Positions 24,172-32,448 of a stretch of 47,156 nt of DNA are shown here, piece by piece. The translations under genes and the position numbers were made by a program. This DNA is from Bradyrhizobium sp. Gha (GTDB lineage: Bacteria > Pseudomonadota > Alphaproteobacteria > Rhizobiales > Xanthobacteraceae). The notes below the pieces were generated by a model that did no database searches, was not told where the DNA came from, and saw nothing but the letters and a program-made list of their open reading frames with translations. The DNA is taken from contig NZ_FOQM01000051.1 of NCBI RefSeq assembly GCF_900113735.1, forward strand, positions 1 to 47,156, written 5' to 3'. Each line of letters opens with the position of its first letter. Within the stretch, counting starts at the first letter, position 1.

Positions 24172-25499
24172 GGCTTGACCTCATCGAACAGGCGTTGTGA
24201 AAGCTTGGAGCGGATGTTGCCGGCGGGATCGAGCGCTTTGCGGATCGCCTTGAAGCGCGACAGCGCGGGGTAGCCGGCCTCGAACGTCGCACGCGACTGC
24301 CGCGCGTCCTTGGCGAGATAGAGCCGGCCGCCGGCGGCGACGACGAGACGATCGACCTCGTCGAGGAAATCGAGGATGTCGCCCTTGACCGGGAAATCCA
24401 GCGCCAGCGTGTAGCCGGGCAGCGGAAACGACAGCAGGCCGTCGCCATGCCCGAGCTTTTTCAGCACCGCGAGGAACGACGCATCGCCGCGCTTGGAGAC
24501 GCGATCGAGGATATCGCCGAGCACGCCGCGCGCGCCGGCTTCCGGGATCACGCATTGATGCTGGAGGAAGCCGCGCCGGCCATAGATGCGATTCCAGTCG
24601 GCGAGGCTGTCGAGCGGAAAGAAATAGGGATAGAGCGAGACCAGATGGTCGCTGCCTGCACGTCGCGCGCCCATGCGGTAATAGAGCTCGTTGAAGGCGC
24701 GGATGGTCACGCGATTGAGCGCCATCGCGGGCAGGTCGACCGGCACGGCGAGCCCAGGCTTCTTGCCAACGGGAAAGCGATCGGCGCCTTCAGCAAGCTC
24801 GTCGGCGCTTGCGTGCTCACCGAGATAGATCAGCGAGCGCCCGAGATCGCGCCCGCGCGCCACGCAATCGATCCACGCCACCGAATAGGTCGCAGACTCG
24901 CTCGCCTGGAGCGCGCGCATCGCGGCATCGAGATCGGAAGCGGAAACCACCTGCTCGCGGATCCAGCCGGTCTCGACGGTGCGCAGCCGCATCGTGGCTT
25001 CGAGGATCACGCCGGTGAGGCCCATGCCGCCCACGGTCGCGAAGAAGGCATCGGGATTTTGCTCGCGCGAGACTTCGATGGTCTCGCCTGCACCCGTGTG
25101 CAGCAGGATGCTGTCGACATAGCGGCCGAAACCGCCTTCGCCATGATGGTTCTTGCCGTGCACGTCGGCGGCGATGGCACCGCCCACCGACACGAACCGC
25201 GTACCGGGCAGGACGAACGGCAGGAAGCCGCGCGGGCCAAAAGCGTCGATCAGGTCGGACAGCAGCACGCCGGCCTCGAGGCGGATGCGGCCCGTTGCCG
25301 GATCGAACGATCTGACCCGGTCGAACCCTGTCATGCCGATGGTCCTGGCGGCACCGATCGCGGCATCGCCATAGGCACGGCCATTGCCCCGCGCCACCGA
25401 GCCGGCGACGATGGCGTCGGCCACCGCCTCGAACGAGCGCGGCCTCAGCACTTCGGTATCGACGACCGGGAAGCGCCCCCAGCCGCTGACAGTCGTCAT
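24168..25499 (-). CDS. DprE1-like FAD-dependent oxidase (decaprenylphosphoryl-ribose 2'-oxidase type)
   Basis: The 443-residue VAO-type flavoprotein aligns well by eye with mycobacterial DprE1. It shows GNGRAYGDAAIG, VLPGTRFVSVGGAIAADVHG and KNHHGEGGFG (the FAD/active-site histidine region), and SFPLPGYTLALDFPVKGD, then LYLAKDARQ. Lys397 matches the catalytic K418 of M. tuberculosis. The position equal to its Cys387 is Ala366, exactly 31 residues before that lysine as in the mycobacterial enzyme. The reaction would oxidise polyprenyl-phospho-ribose at C2'. GGAG lies seven bases before the ATG at 25499. It forms an operon with the DprE2-like gene; uppP lies upstream on the same strand. Confidence 0.87.
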   Translation of the reverse strand: MTTVSGWGRFPVVDTEVLRPRSFEAVADAIVAGSVARGNGRAYGDAAIGAARTIGMTGFDRVRSFDPATGRIRLEAGVLLSDLIDAFGPRGFLPFVLPGTRFVSVGGAIAADVHGKNHHGEGGFGRYVDSILLHTGAGETIEVSREQNPDAFFATVGGMGLTGVILEATMRLRTVETGWIREQVVSASDLDAAMRALQASESATYSVAWIDCVARGRDLGRSLIYLGEHASADELAEGADRFPVGKKPGLAVPVDLPAMALNRVTIRAFNELYYRMGARRAGSDHLVSLYPYFFPLDSLADWNRIYGRRGFLQHQCVIPEAGARGVLGDILDRVSKRGDASFLAVLKKLGHGDGLLSFPLPGYTLALDFPVKGDILDFLDEVDRLVVAAGGRLYLAKDARQSRATFEAGYPALSRFKAIRKALDPAGNIRSKLSQRLFDEVKP

Positions 25500-25595
25500 C
25501 GTTCAGCTCCACCTGCGGGCCACCCCGCTCCCGGAAACTGACTAGCGGCGAAAAGCTGATATTGCGTTGAGGCCCGTCGGCAAGTTGCCGAGACG

Positions 25596-26402
25596 TTAAT
25601 GGCCCAGCGCCAGCGCGATCAGGCCGAGGGTGCCGACGATGACGCGCCACCAGGCGAACACCACGAAGCCGTGGCGGGTGACGTATTCCAAGAACGACTT
25701 CACCACGATGATCGCGGTGACGAACGACACCACGAAGCCGATCGCGACGATGCCCATGTGGTCCATCGTCATCTCGGCGCGGCTCTTGTAGAAATCGTAG
25801 GCGAACGCACCGATCATGGTCGGGATGGCGAGGAAAAACGAGAACTCCGCCGCCGCGCGCTTGTCGGCGCCCAGAAACATCGCGGCGACGATGCTGGCAC
25901 CGGAACGCGACACGCCCGGAATCATCGCAACGCACTGCGCGATGCCGATATAGAGGTACATCAGCAGCGGAAATCGCGTGGCGTCATACTCGCGCGCCTT
26001 GAGCTCGAGCCTGTCGACCCACAACAGGATGGCGCCGCCGACGATCAGCGAGAAGCACACGACCCAGGGATTGAACAGCAGGCTCTTGATATACTTGCCG
26101 GCGAGGAGGCCGACGACGACAGCCGGCAGGAATGCCACCAGCACGCCGATCACGAAACGGCGCGCATAGGCATCGCCCGTGAACATGCCGATCGCGACGT
26201 CCCATAGCTTCTTGAAGTACAGCACGACGATCGCGAGAATGGCGCCGAGCTGGATCAGGACGGTAAACGAATCCCAGAATGCGCCCTCGCCGAGGCCGAA
26301 AAAGCGCTCCGCAAGCAGCAGGTGGCCGGTCGAGGACACGGGAAGGAACTCGGTCACACCCTCGATGATGCCGAGGATCACTGCCCGTACGGTATCTGAC
26401 AT
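25596..26402 (-). CDS. uppP: Undecaprenyl-diphosphatase UppP/BacA
   Basis: The 268-residue integral membrane protein has the family motifs EGVTEFLPVSSTGHLLLAER (residues 14-33) and PGVSRSGASI, and about eight hydrophobic helices. It dephosphorylates undecaprenyl diphosphate to the monophosphate carrier used for peptidoglycan, O-antigen and other polyprenyl-linked sugars. The length is normal. It lies 96 bases upstream of the DprE1-like gene on the same strand, so the three genes may share transcription and all deal with polyprenyl phosphates. Upstream 26403-26571 is a short divergent region toward the GST gene. Confidence 0.95.
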   Translation of the reverse strand: MSDTVRAVILGIIEGVTEFLPVSSTGHLLLAERFFGLGEGAFWDSFTVLIQLGAILAIVVLYFKKLWDVAIGMFTGDAYARRFVIGVLVAFLPAVVVGLLAGKYIKSLLFNPWVVCFSLIVGGAILLWVDRLELKAREYDATRFPLLMYLYIGIAQCVAMIPGVSRSGASIVAAMFLGADKRAAAEFSFFLAIPTMIGAFAYDFYKSRAEMTMDHMGIVAIGFVVSFVTAIIVVKSFLEYVTRHGFVVFAWWRVIVGTLGLIALALGH

Positions 26403-26571
26403 ATTTACGGTCCATTTCCGCTGGAAAAGCGGGGCTCTTCTCGCCTATTCGCCTCTCGCTCGCAATCGCAAAATGCGCTATCGCGCCTTTGCCGCGCGGT
26501 TTTGAAAGACTAGTGTGGCGCCGCACAAACATTGATGGATTCTTAAGCACCATCAAATAGTCAAAGGCTTC

Positions 26572-27264
26572 ATGTTTACGCTGTTTCATCATCCGTTCTG
26601 TCCACATTCGCGCTTCATTCGCCTGATCGGGGGCGAATACGGGCTCGAGCTGAAACTGGTCGAAGAACGCAGCTGGGAACGGCGCGAGGCATTTCTGCTG
26701 CTCAATGCGGCCGGCACCACGCCTGTTCTGCTGGACGACGAGCAGCCGCCGGTCCCGAGTGCGGCCATCATCGCCGAATACATCGACGAAGCCTATGGCG
26801 CCGGGATGGGACCCAAGCGCCTGATGCCGGAAACGATCGGTGAGCGCGTCGAGGTGCGCCGGCTGATGACCTGGTTCAACGAAAAGTTCTTCGAGGAAGT
26901 CTCGCATCCGCTCGTGACCGAGCGCATCTACAAGCGCTTCATGAGCGAGGAGAATGGCGGCGGCCCGCCCTCGGCGGACGTGATGCGCGCCGCCAAGGCC
27001 AATGTGCGCTATCATCTGGCCTATATCGGCTGGCTGGCGCAGACGCGCAACTTCCTCGCCGGCGACCGGCTCACTTACGCGGATCTCGCCGCCGCGGCGC
27101 ATCTTTCGGCGATCGACTATCTGGGCGACGTGCCATGGAGCGAGGACGACGCGGCAAAGGCGTGGTACGCGCGGGTGAAATCCCGCCCGTCGTTCCGCCC
27201 GCTGCTGAGCGAATGGCTGGCGGGCGTGCCGGCGTCGCGGACCTACGTGGACCTGGATTTCTGA
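26572..27264 (+). CDS. Glutathione S-transferase family protein
   Basis: The 230-residue protein has an N-terminal thioredoxin-like domain with FCPHSRF (Cys10, Ser13), the cis-proline segment TTPVLLDDEQPPVPSAAI with the glutathione-binding S-A-I, and an all-helical C-terminal domain (NFLAGDRLTYADLAAAAHLS is the N-capping motif). The CPxS site is that of glutaredoxin-like GST classes, so thiol-disulfide or dehalogenase-type chemistry is possible. The gene ends in a TGA that overlaps the start region of queG, so the two are co-transcribed. Confidence 0.9.
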   Translation: MFTLFHHPFCPHSRFIRLIGGEYGLELKLVEERSWERREAFLLLNAAGTTPVLLDDEQPPVPSAAIIAEYIDEAYGAGMGPKRLMPETIGERVEVRRLMTWFNEKFFEEVSHPLVTERIYKRFMSEENGGGPPSADVMRAAKANVRYHLAYIGWLAQTRNFLAGDRLTYADLAAAAHLSAIDYLGDVPWSEDDAAKAWYARVKSRPSFRPLLSEWLAGVPASRTYVDLDF

Positions 27265-28388
27265 ACTCCGATCCGACTGAACTGAAGGCGGCGCTGGCGC
27301 GCGAGGCGCGCGCGCTCGGCTTCGACTGCATTGGCGTCACCGAGCCCGGCACGATCGACGAGGCCGGCGCGAACTTCCTCGAATTCATCGCCTCGGGCGG
27401 CCATGGCGACATGGACTGGCTCGCCAACCAGCCGGAGCGCCGCGTCGATCCGCGCGGGCTGTGGGCGGCCGTGCGCAGCGTCATCATGCTCGGCGTCAAT
27501 TACGGACCCGACCAGGATCCGCTCGCTATCCTGCAACGGCGCACGCGTGGCGCGATCTCGGTCTATGCGAGGGGCGACGACTATCACGACGTCATCAAGA
27601 AGCGGCTGAAGGCACTGGCGCGCTGGCTGGTTGCGACAGCGCCGAGCGAAGTGAAGGTGTTCGTCGACACGGCAGCGGTGATGGAGAAGCCGCTGGCACA
27701 GACCGCACATCTGGGCTGGCAGGGCAAGCACACCAATCTCGTTTCGCGCGAATTCGGCTCATGGCTGTTCCTCGGCGCGATCTACACCACGCTCGAGCTG
27801 CCGCGCGATCCCGGCGAGATCGATCATTGCGGCTCGTGCCGGGCCTGTCTCGAGATCTGCCCGACCGCGGCATTTCCCGCACCGTACAAGCTCGATGCGC
27901 GGCGCTGCATCTCCTATCTCACCATCGAGAACAAGGGGCCGATCCCGCAGCAATTTCGCAAGGCTATCGGCAACCGCATCTATGGCTGCGATGATTGCCT
28001 CGCCGCGTGTCCCTGGAACAAGTTTGCGCAGGAGGGACGCGAAGCCAAACTCGCTGCGCGTGAGGAATTGCGCGCGCCTGGTCTGGCCGAACTTTCGCGA
28101 CTCGACGATGCCGCATTTCGCGCGCTGTTCACGAAGTCACCCGTGAAGCGGATTGGCCGGGAGCGCTTTGTGCGGAATGTGCTGATCGCGATCGGCAATT
28201 CCGGCGAGGCCGCACTGGCGGAGGAAGCGCGGCGATTGCTTGACGATGCGAGCCCGCTGGTGCGCGGGGCTGCGGTGTGGGCGCTCGGGCAGTTGGTGGA
28301 GCGGGAAGAGTTTGAGGTGATGAGGTCTGCAGCGGCGAGCAACGAGGCCGACGACAGCGTGCGCGAGGAGTGGCGAGCCGCTTCCTAG
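27213..28388 (+). CDS. queG: Epoxyqueuosine reductase
   Basis: The protein (391 residues from this start) has the cobalamin-binding N-terminal region (RALGFDCIGVTEPGTIDEAG, and EFIASGGHGDMDWLANQPER), two 4Fe-4S motifs (CGSCRACLEICPTAAF and CDDCLAACPWNKF) and a HEAT-like C terminus (EEARRLLDDASPLVRGAAVW). QueG makes the last step of queuosine synthesis on tRNA, reducing epoxyqueuosine with B12. The start is uncertain. The ATG at 27213 overlaps the GST gene by 52 bases. Similar proteins begin near NSDPTELKAALARE, which would use the CTG at 27261 overlapping the GST stop as CTGA. Either way the two genes are coupled. Confidence 0.9.
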   Translation: MAGGRAGVADLRGPGFLNSDPTELKAALAREARALGFDCIGVTEPGTIDEAGANFLEFIASGGHGDMDWLANQPERRVDPRGLWAAVRSVIMLGVNYGPDQDPLAILQRRTRGAISVYARGDDYHDVIKKRLKALARWLVATAPSEVKVFVDTAAVMEKPLAQTAHLGWQGKHTNLVSREFGSWLFLGAIYTTLELPRDPGEIDHCGSCRACLEICPTAAFPAPYKLDARRCISYLTIENKGPIPQQFRKAIGNRIYGCDDCLAACPWNKFAQEGREAKLAAREELRAPGLAELSRLDDAAFRALFTKSPVKRIGRERFVRNVLIAIGNSGEAALAEEARRLLDDASPLVRGAAVWALGQLVEREEFEVMRSAAASNEADDSVREEWRAAS

Positions 28389-28400
28389 CCCACCCCTGTC

Positions 28401-28422
28401 ATTCCCCGCGAAGGCGGGGAAT
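28401..28422. repeat. Short hairpin repeat after queG
   Basis: ATTCCCCGC and GCGGGGAAT pair across a four-base loop 12 bases after the queG stop, followed by a second pair GCCCGATCAAGTCGGGC near 28477. Both are of the kind found in dispersed bradyrhizobial repeats. It may end queG transcription, but no U-tract follows. Confidence 0.55.
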
Positions 28423-28570
28423 CAAGCACGCCGCGGCCTCTCGGCTCAATCATGACTGTCTCGGAGTACTGGATCGCCCGATCAAGTCGGGCGATGACAC
28501 CGTTGTTGTGGCCATGGTGCGTCCACTTCACCACCTTGATTTCCTCACCCATTCCCGCAAAGTCGCGCAT

Positions 28571-29371
28571 ATGACAACAAGCATCCCCTTCTTCACCCGC
28601 GACGGCGATACATTCCATCCGACGGAAGTGGCCAATGGCCCGTGGGATCCGAAATCGCTGCACGGTCGCGTCATCATCGGCCTGCTCGGCTTTGTCATCG
28701 AGGAGCGCCATTCGGGCCCGGAATTCGTGCCGGCGCGGCTGACAGTCGACATGTTTCGGCTGCCGACCATCGACAAGCCGATCCAAGTGACGACGCGGCT
28801 GGTGCGCGACGGCCTGCGCATCCGCGTTGTGGAAGCCGAGTTTGTCTCCGGCGGGGTCAGCATGGCGCGTGCTTCGTGCCAACTATTGCGGCGGACGCAA
28901 AATCCTGACGGCAATGTCTGGTCGCCGCCGAACTGGGACGTGCCGAAGCCATCAGAGATTCCGAAGCCGACCGATCCGAGGCTCGGCATGCACGGCAAAT
29001 GGACGACGCGGCCCATCGTCGGCCATATGGGCTCGCTCGGGCCGCGGCGACTTTGGATGAGCGAGGTGCGCGAGCTCGTTGCAGGCGTGCGGATGACGCC
29101 GTTCGTCCACGTCGCCACAGGTGCCGATTTCGCGAGCCCATTTGCCAATGCCGGCGACAAGGGGCTCGGCTATATCAACAGCGACGTGACGATCTATCTG
29201 CACCGATTGCCGGTGACGAACTGGATCGGTTTCGACGTGGTCAACCATCAGGCCACTGATGGCGTCGCGATCGGCGAATGCTGGCTTTACGACGAGCAGG
29301 GCCCGATCGGCACCGCGACGGTCGCCGCGCTGGCGCAACGCAAGCCGATGGCGAAGCCACCGCCGCCCTAG
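28571..29371 (+). CDS. Thioesterase-like protein (double hotdog, TesB-type)
   Basis: The 266-residue protein begins MTTSIPFFTRDGDTFHPTEV and has two hotdog-like halves: one around ARLTVDMFRLPTIDKPIQVT and VVEAEFVSGGVSMARASCQL, the other around GADFASPFANAGDKGLGYIN, SDVTIYLHRLPVT and IGECWLYDEQGPIGTATVAA. This is the pattern of acyl-CoA thioesterase II-like proteins. The natural substrate is unknown. I begin at the ATG at 28571; a longer reading from 28370 would run through repeat sequence. It stands apart from its neighbours. Confidence 0.78.
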   Translation: MTTSIPFFTRDGDTFHPTEVANGPWDPKSLHGRVIIGLLGFVIEERHSGPEFVPARLTVDMFRLPTIDKPIQVTTRLVRDGLRIRVVEAEFVSGGVSMARASCQLLRRTQNPDGNVWSPPNWDVPKPSEIPKPTDPRLGMHGKWTTRPIVGHMGSLGPRRLWMSEVRELVAGVRMTPFVHVATGADFASPFANAGDKGLGYINSDVTIYLHRLPVTNWIGFDVVNHQATDGVAIGECWLYDEQGPIGTATVAALAQRKPMAKPPPP

Positions 29372-29492
29372 TTGGAATCACAGACAACAGCAGTTTGCGC
29401 TCCCTCTCCCCTCGATGTCCCACGGAAATCCGTGGCCGTGCGACAAACCAGTCGTCGATCATCGCTCGCGCAAGGGGAGAAGGAAGAAAAAA

Positions 29493-30305
29493 TCATACGA
29501 TCTCCGCCACTGCGGCAAGAATGCGCGTGATGTCTTGCGGACGGGACAGGCGATGGTCGCCGTCCTGGATCAGCGTGAGCACGACGTCGTCAGCCGGCAG
29601 GCGATGCGTCAGCGCAAATGCATGCTGCCACGGGACGTCGGGGTCCTGGGCACCTTGCAGGATGCGGATGGGGCAACCGAGATCGATGGCGCTGCCGAGC
29701 ACGAGATGGTTGCGACCCTCCTCGATGAGCTTGCGTGTGATCGGATACGGCGTGCCGTCGCCATATTCGGATGGCCTGAGCCAAAAGCCCTTGGTTTCGA
29801 TTTCCTTCTTCACCGCGGGCGAGAAGGTCTTCCACATCAGCTCTTCCGTGAAGTCGGGCGCCGGCGCGATCAGCACGAGGCCCGCGAGCGAGGCCTTGGC
29901 TTGCGCTTTCTCCCGACGGTTCCTGATCTCGCGCGCCAGCAGCAGCGCCATCCAGCCGCCCATGGAGGAGCCGATCAGGATTTGCGGACCGGTGCAGAAC
30001 CGCTCGAACACCGCGACGCTGTCCTCGAGCCAGCTGCCGATGGTTCCGTCGGCGAATTCGCCGCTGGATTCACCATGCCCGGAATAGTCGAACCTGACGG
30101 CGGCACGCCCATGTTCTGCGGCCCAGGCATCCAGCGCCACCGCCTTGCCGCCCTGCATGTCCGACTTGAAGCCGCCGAGCCAGACCACGCCGGGACCTTG
30201 ACCAGATCCTTGGCCAGTGCGGTGGCGCACCGCGATCCTGCGCGCGGACGCGCCCTCACCCACCTCGATGAAGTCGAGCACGGCATCGGGAATTGCTGTG
30301 GTCAT
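29493..30305 (-). CDS. Alpha/beta hydrolase, ABHD10-like
   Basis: The 270-residue alpha/beta hydrolase has the nucleophile elbow GSSMGG (Ser), the Asp in GAQDPDVPW and the His in DGDHRLS, with the oxyanion region VWLGGFKSDM. The pattern, together with RFDYSGHGESSGEF, fits the ABHD10-like carboxylesterase group, whose mitochondrial member is a depalmitoylase or glucuronidase; the bacterial substrate is unknown. The ATG at 30305 is chosen because the fold begins there; an upstream extension to 30554 would cover the infC leader. It is divergent from infC. Confidence 0.85.
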   Translation of the reverse strand: MTTAIPDAVLDFIEVGEGASARRIAVRHRTGQGSGQGPGVVWLGGFKSDMQGGKAVALDAWAAEHGRAAVRFDYSGHGESSGEFADGTIGSWLEDSVAVFERFCTGPQILIGSSMGGWMALLLAREIRNRREKAQAKASLAGLVLIAPAPDFTEELMWKTFSPAVKKEIETKGFWLRPSEYGDGTPYPITRKLIEEGRNHLVLGSAIDLGCPIRILQGAQDPDVPWQHAFALTHRLPADDVVLTLIQDGDHRLSRPQDITRILAAVAEIV

Positions 30306-30556
30306 GGAACGTTTACTCCGGCTGTGCGGTTTGAGCTGTTCGGGCGTGTTCGCGAAGCAACCCAATATTGCTATTGTCCCTTTGGGACGCTTGCGGAACA
30401 GGGGCAGGCTGTCTATGTCGTGCACCGTGCCGAAAAGCGTGGCCAAAATGCCTCGCATTTGACGGTTTTTCGCTGCTCGCAACAGCGACTTGCTTGCCGG
30501 CATCAGCATCTTCCTGCAAAATAGCCGCTTCCTTTCACAATGTTGGAGAACCACCC

Positions 30557-31096
30557 ATTCGCCGTCCCAATAGAGCCCCGCCCGTTGCCAGCAAAGATGG
30601 GCCGCGCATCAATGATGATATTCGCAACGCGCAGATCCAGCTGATTGATCAGGCCGGTGAGAACAAAGGCACCGTCGAGACCATGCTTGCCATCAAGATG
30701 GCCCAGGAAGCCGGCATGGATCTGGTTGAGATTTCGCCAAATGTCAGCCCTCCCGTCTGCAAGATCATGGACTACGGGAAGTACAAGTATTCCGCCCAGA
30801 AGAAAGCCGCCGAGGCCCGCAAGCGTCAGAAGACGGTCGAGATCAAGGAGATCAAGCTCCGCCCGATGATCGACGACCACGACTACGACGTGAAGATGCG
30901 GGCGATGCTGCGGTTCTTCGAAGAAGGCGACAAGGTCAAGATCACCCTGCGCTATCGCGGCCGCGAAATGGCGCACCAGGAAATCGGCACCAAGCTGCTG
31001 GACAAGATCAAGACCGACGTCGCCGAGCTCGCCAAGGTCGAGCAGGACGCCCGGTTCGAAGGCCGTCAGGTCGTCATGGTGCTGGCGCCGCGCTGA
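30557..31096 (+). CDS. infC: Translation initiation factor IF-3 (AUU start)
   Basis: The 179-residue protein has the IF-3 N domain (PRINDDIRNAQIQLIDQAGE, then LAIKMAQEAGMDLVEISPNV), the linker DYGKYKYSAQKKAAEARKRQ, and the C domain (EIKLRPMIDDHDYDVKMRAM, and RYRGREMAHQ). No ATG, GTG or TTG lies at the right place. The protein alignment starts at an ATT codon (30557-30559) with GGAG eight bases upstream. AUU starts are the known device by which IF-3, which rejects non-canonical starts, controls its own translation. The length from ATT is normal. A terminator follows the gene, so infC is apart from rpmI-rplT here. Confidence 0.95.
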   Translation: MRRPNRAPPVASKDGPRINDDIRNAQIQLIDQAGENKGTVETMLAIKMAQEAGMDLVEISPNVSPPVCKIMDYGKYKYSAQKKAAEARKRQKTVEIKEIKLRPMIDDHDYDVKMRAMLRFFEEGDKVKITLRYRGREMAHQEIGTKLLDKIKTDVAELAKVEQDARFEGRQVVMVLAPR

Positions 31097-31122
31097 GCGC
31101 AGCTTTTCAACGCTGAGAATTC

Positions 31123-31162
31123 AACGGCCCGTCCGGATTGTCCGGCGGGCCGTTTTGTTTTT
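31123..31162 (+). terminator. Rho-independent terminator of infC
   Basis: The stem AACGGCCCG (31123-31131) pairs with CGGGCCGTT (31146-31154), with an internal GTCCGGATTGTCCGG loop that can pair further, followed by the T-rich run TTTTGTTTTT. It lies 27 bases after the infC stop and is the clearest intrinsic terminator in the window. Confidence 0.9.
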
Positions 31163-31250
31163 GCGAAGGTGCAGCCGCGAACTCCTCTTCACTCTCCCCA
31201 ACCCACCCCCCGCAACCGGGGCAGGGAGCGCACCGCCGTTTCGGCTGCGC

Positions 31251-31607
31251 TTACGTCCTTGTCGCCTGCCAGGTGCCGCTGCATTGATCGCCGGAGATGA
31301 CCCCTCTCCAGTATCCGGCCCCGGCTGCGCCGCCGAGACGGCCGCCGCCGGCGGCATGGGAGGCGCCGACCGACACCGCGACCGCGACGGCGCCCCCGCG
31401 GTTGACCGTGCCGGAAACCCGGCCGCCGCCGGCCGAGGACACGCGGCTGCCCGTGACCGTGAAGGGGACGCTATACCCCGAGCCGCAGGCGCCACGGGTG
31501 GTGGCGAAAGTGACATTCCAGACGCCGTCATAACCGGCGATGCGGGCATCGGCCGTGGGTAACTCCAAATAGTCGGCGCGGCGGTTCCCGCGGTTCATCG
31601 TTGCCAT
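31251..31607 (-). CDS. Small Gly/Ala-rich protein of unknown function
   Basis: This 118-residue protein has a good ribosome binding site (AGAGGAAA before the ATG at 31607). The sequence suggests a small beta-sandwich: YDGVWNVTFATTRGACGSGY, then Gly/Val repeats (GRVSGTVNRGGAVAVAVSVG), then YWRGVISGDQCSGTWQATR. Two cysteines (about residues 41 and 109) could bridge the ends. No signal peptide is visible. The repeated VSGTVNRGG / GGGRLGG pattern and the closing CSGTW resemble small secreted or surface beta proteins, but I do not recognise a family. It lies on the strand opposite to infC and rpmI. Confidence 0.6.
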   Translation of the reverse strand: MATMNRGNRRADYLELPTADARIAGYDGVWNVTFATTRGACGSGYSVPFTVTGSRVSSAGGGRVSGTVNRGGAVAVAVSVGASHAAGGGRLGGAAGAGYWRGVISGDQCSGTWQATRT

Positions 31608-31789
31608 CCGGCGTTTCCTCTGTCATAAGCCCAGCCTTCATCGCCCGGCTGATTAAGGGCTGCCGTGGCGGTGTTTCGTGCGGGTTTCGCGCTTGTTCGC
31701 AAAACCTGAGCACAATCAACGCTCTAACGAGCATTTTTGACGGCCAGCCGCCTTTGCGGGCGGAATTCTGTGGCCATTAGGAGAGCCAA

Positions 31790-31990
31790 ATGCCCAAGCT
31801 GAAGACCAAATCGGGCGCTAAAAAGCGCTTCAAGGTGACTGCCACCGGCAAAGTGATGTTCGCCCATCGCAGCAAGCGTCACGGCATGATCAAGCGGACG
31901 AAGAAGCAGATCCGTCAGCTTCGCGGCACCGCTGTGCTGTTCAAGACCGACGGCGACAACGTCAAGAAGTACTTCTTGCCGAACGCCTGA
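31790..31990 (+). CDS. rpmI: 50S ribosomal protein L35
   Basis: The 66-residue basic protein is L35 along its whole length (MPKLKTKSGAKKRFKVTATG, and HRSKRHGMIKRTKKQIRQL). AGGAG lies upstream of the ATG at 31790. It is followed after 87 bases by rplT, the conserved pair. The leader holds a small stem (CCGCCTTTGCGGGCGG near 31748) that might affect expression; I see no L20-type binding structure that I could defend. Confidence 0.97.
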   Translation: MPKLKTKSGAKKRFKVTATGKVMFAHRSKRHGMIKRTKKQIRQLRGTAVLFKTDGDNVKKYFLPNA

Positions 31991-32077
31991 TCGCGTCCAA
32001 GATCGAAGATCATTGCCATCTGCGCCGCGTTTTGCGCGGCGATCCGAAAAACCAAGTCATCTCTGAAGGATTTCGTC

Positions 32078-32437
32078 ATGTCTCGCGTCAAACGCGGTGT
32101 GACCGCCCACGCCAAGCACAAGAAAGTCTACAAGGCCGCCAAGGGCTTCTACGGCCGCCGCAAGAACACCATCCGCGCCGCCAAGCCGGCCGTCGAGAAG
32201 GCCCAGCAGTACGCCTTCCGCGACCGCAAGCGTAAGAAGCGCACCTTCCGCGCGCTCTGGATCCAGCGTCTCAACGCGGCTGTCCGTCCGTTCGGCCTGA
32301 CCTACAGCCGATTTATCGACGGTCTCGCCAAGTCGGGCATCACCGTGGACCGCAAGGTGCTCTCGGATCTCGCGATCCACGAGCCCGCGTCGTTCCAGCT
32401 GATCGCCGAGAAGGCCAAGGCCGCTCTCGCGGCCTGA
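32078..32437 (+). CDS. rplT: 50S ribosomal protein L20
   Basis: The 119-residue protein is L20 along its whole length (MSRVKRGVTAHAKHKKVYKA, GFYGRRKNTIRAAKPAVEKA, and RTFRALWIQRLNAAVRPFGL). L20 binds 23S rRNA early in 50S assembly. GAAGGA lies upstream of the ATG. It forms an operon with rpmI and faces a convergent gene 11 bases after its stop. Confidence 0.98.
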   Translation: MSRVKRGVTAHAKHKKVYKAAKGFYGRRKNTIRAAKPAVEKAQQYAFRDRKRKKRTFRALWIQRLNAAVRPFGLTYSRFIDGLAKSGITVDRKVLSDLAIHEPASFQLIAEKAKAALAA

Positions 32438-32448
32438 TAGGGCCCGCG

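Noticed and set aside
25984..27102. 372-codon minus-strand frame antisense to the GST gene and running into uppP
   Set aside because: Both true genes are identified by motifs; the frame has no domain.
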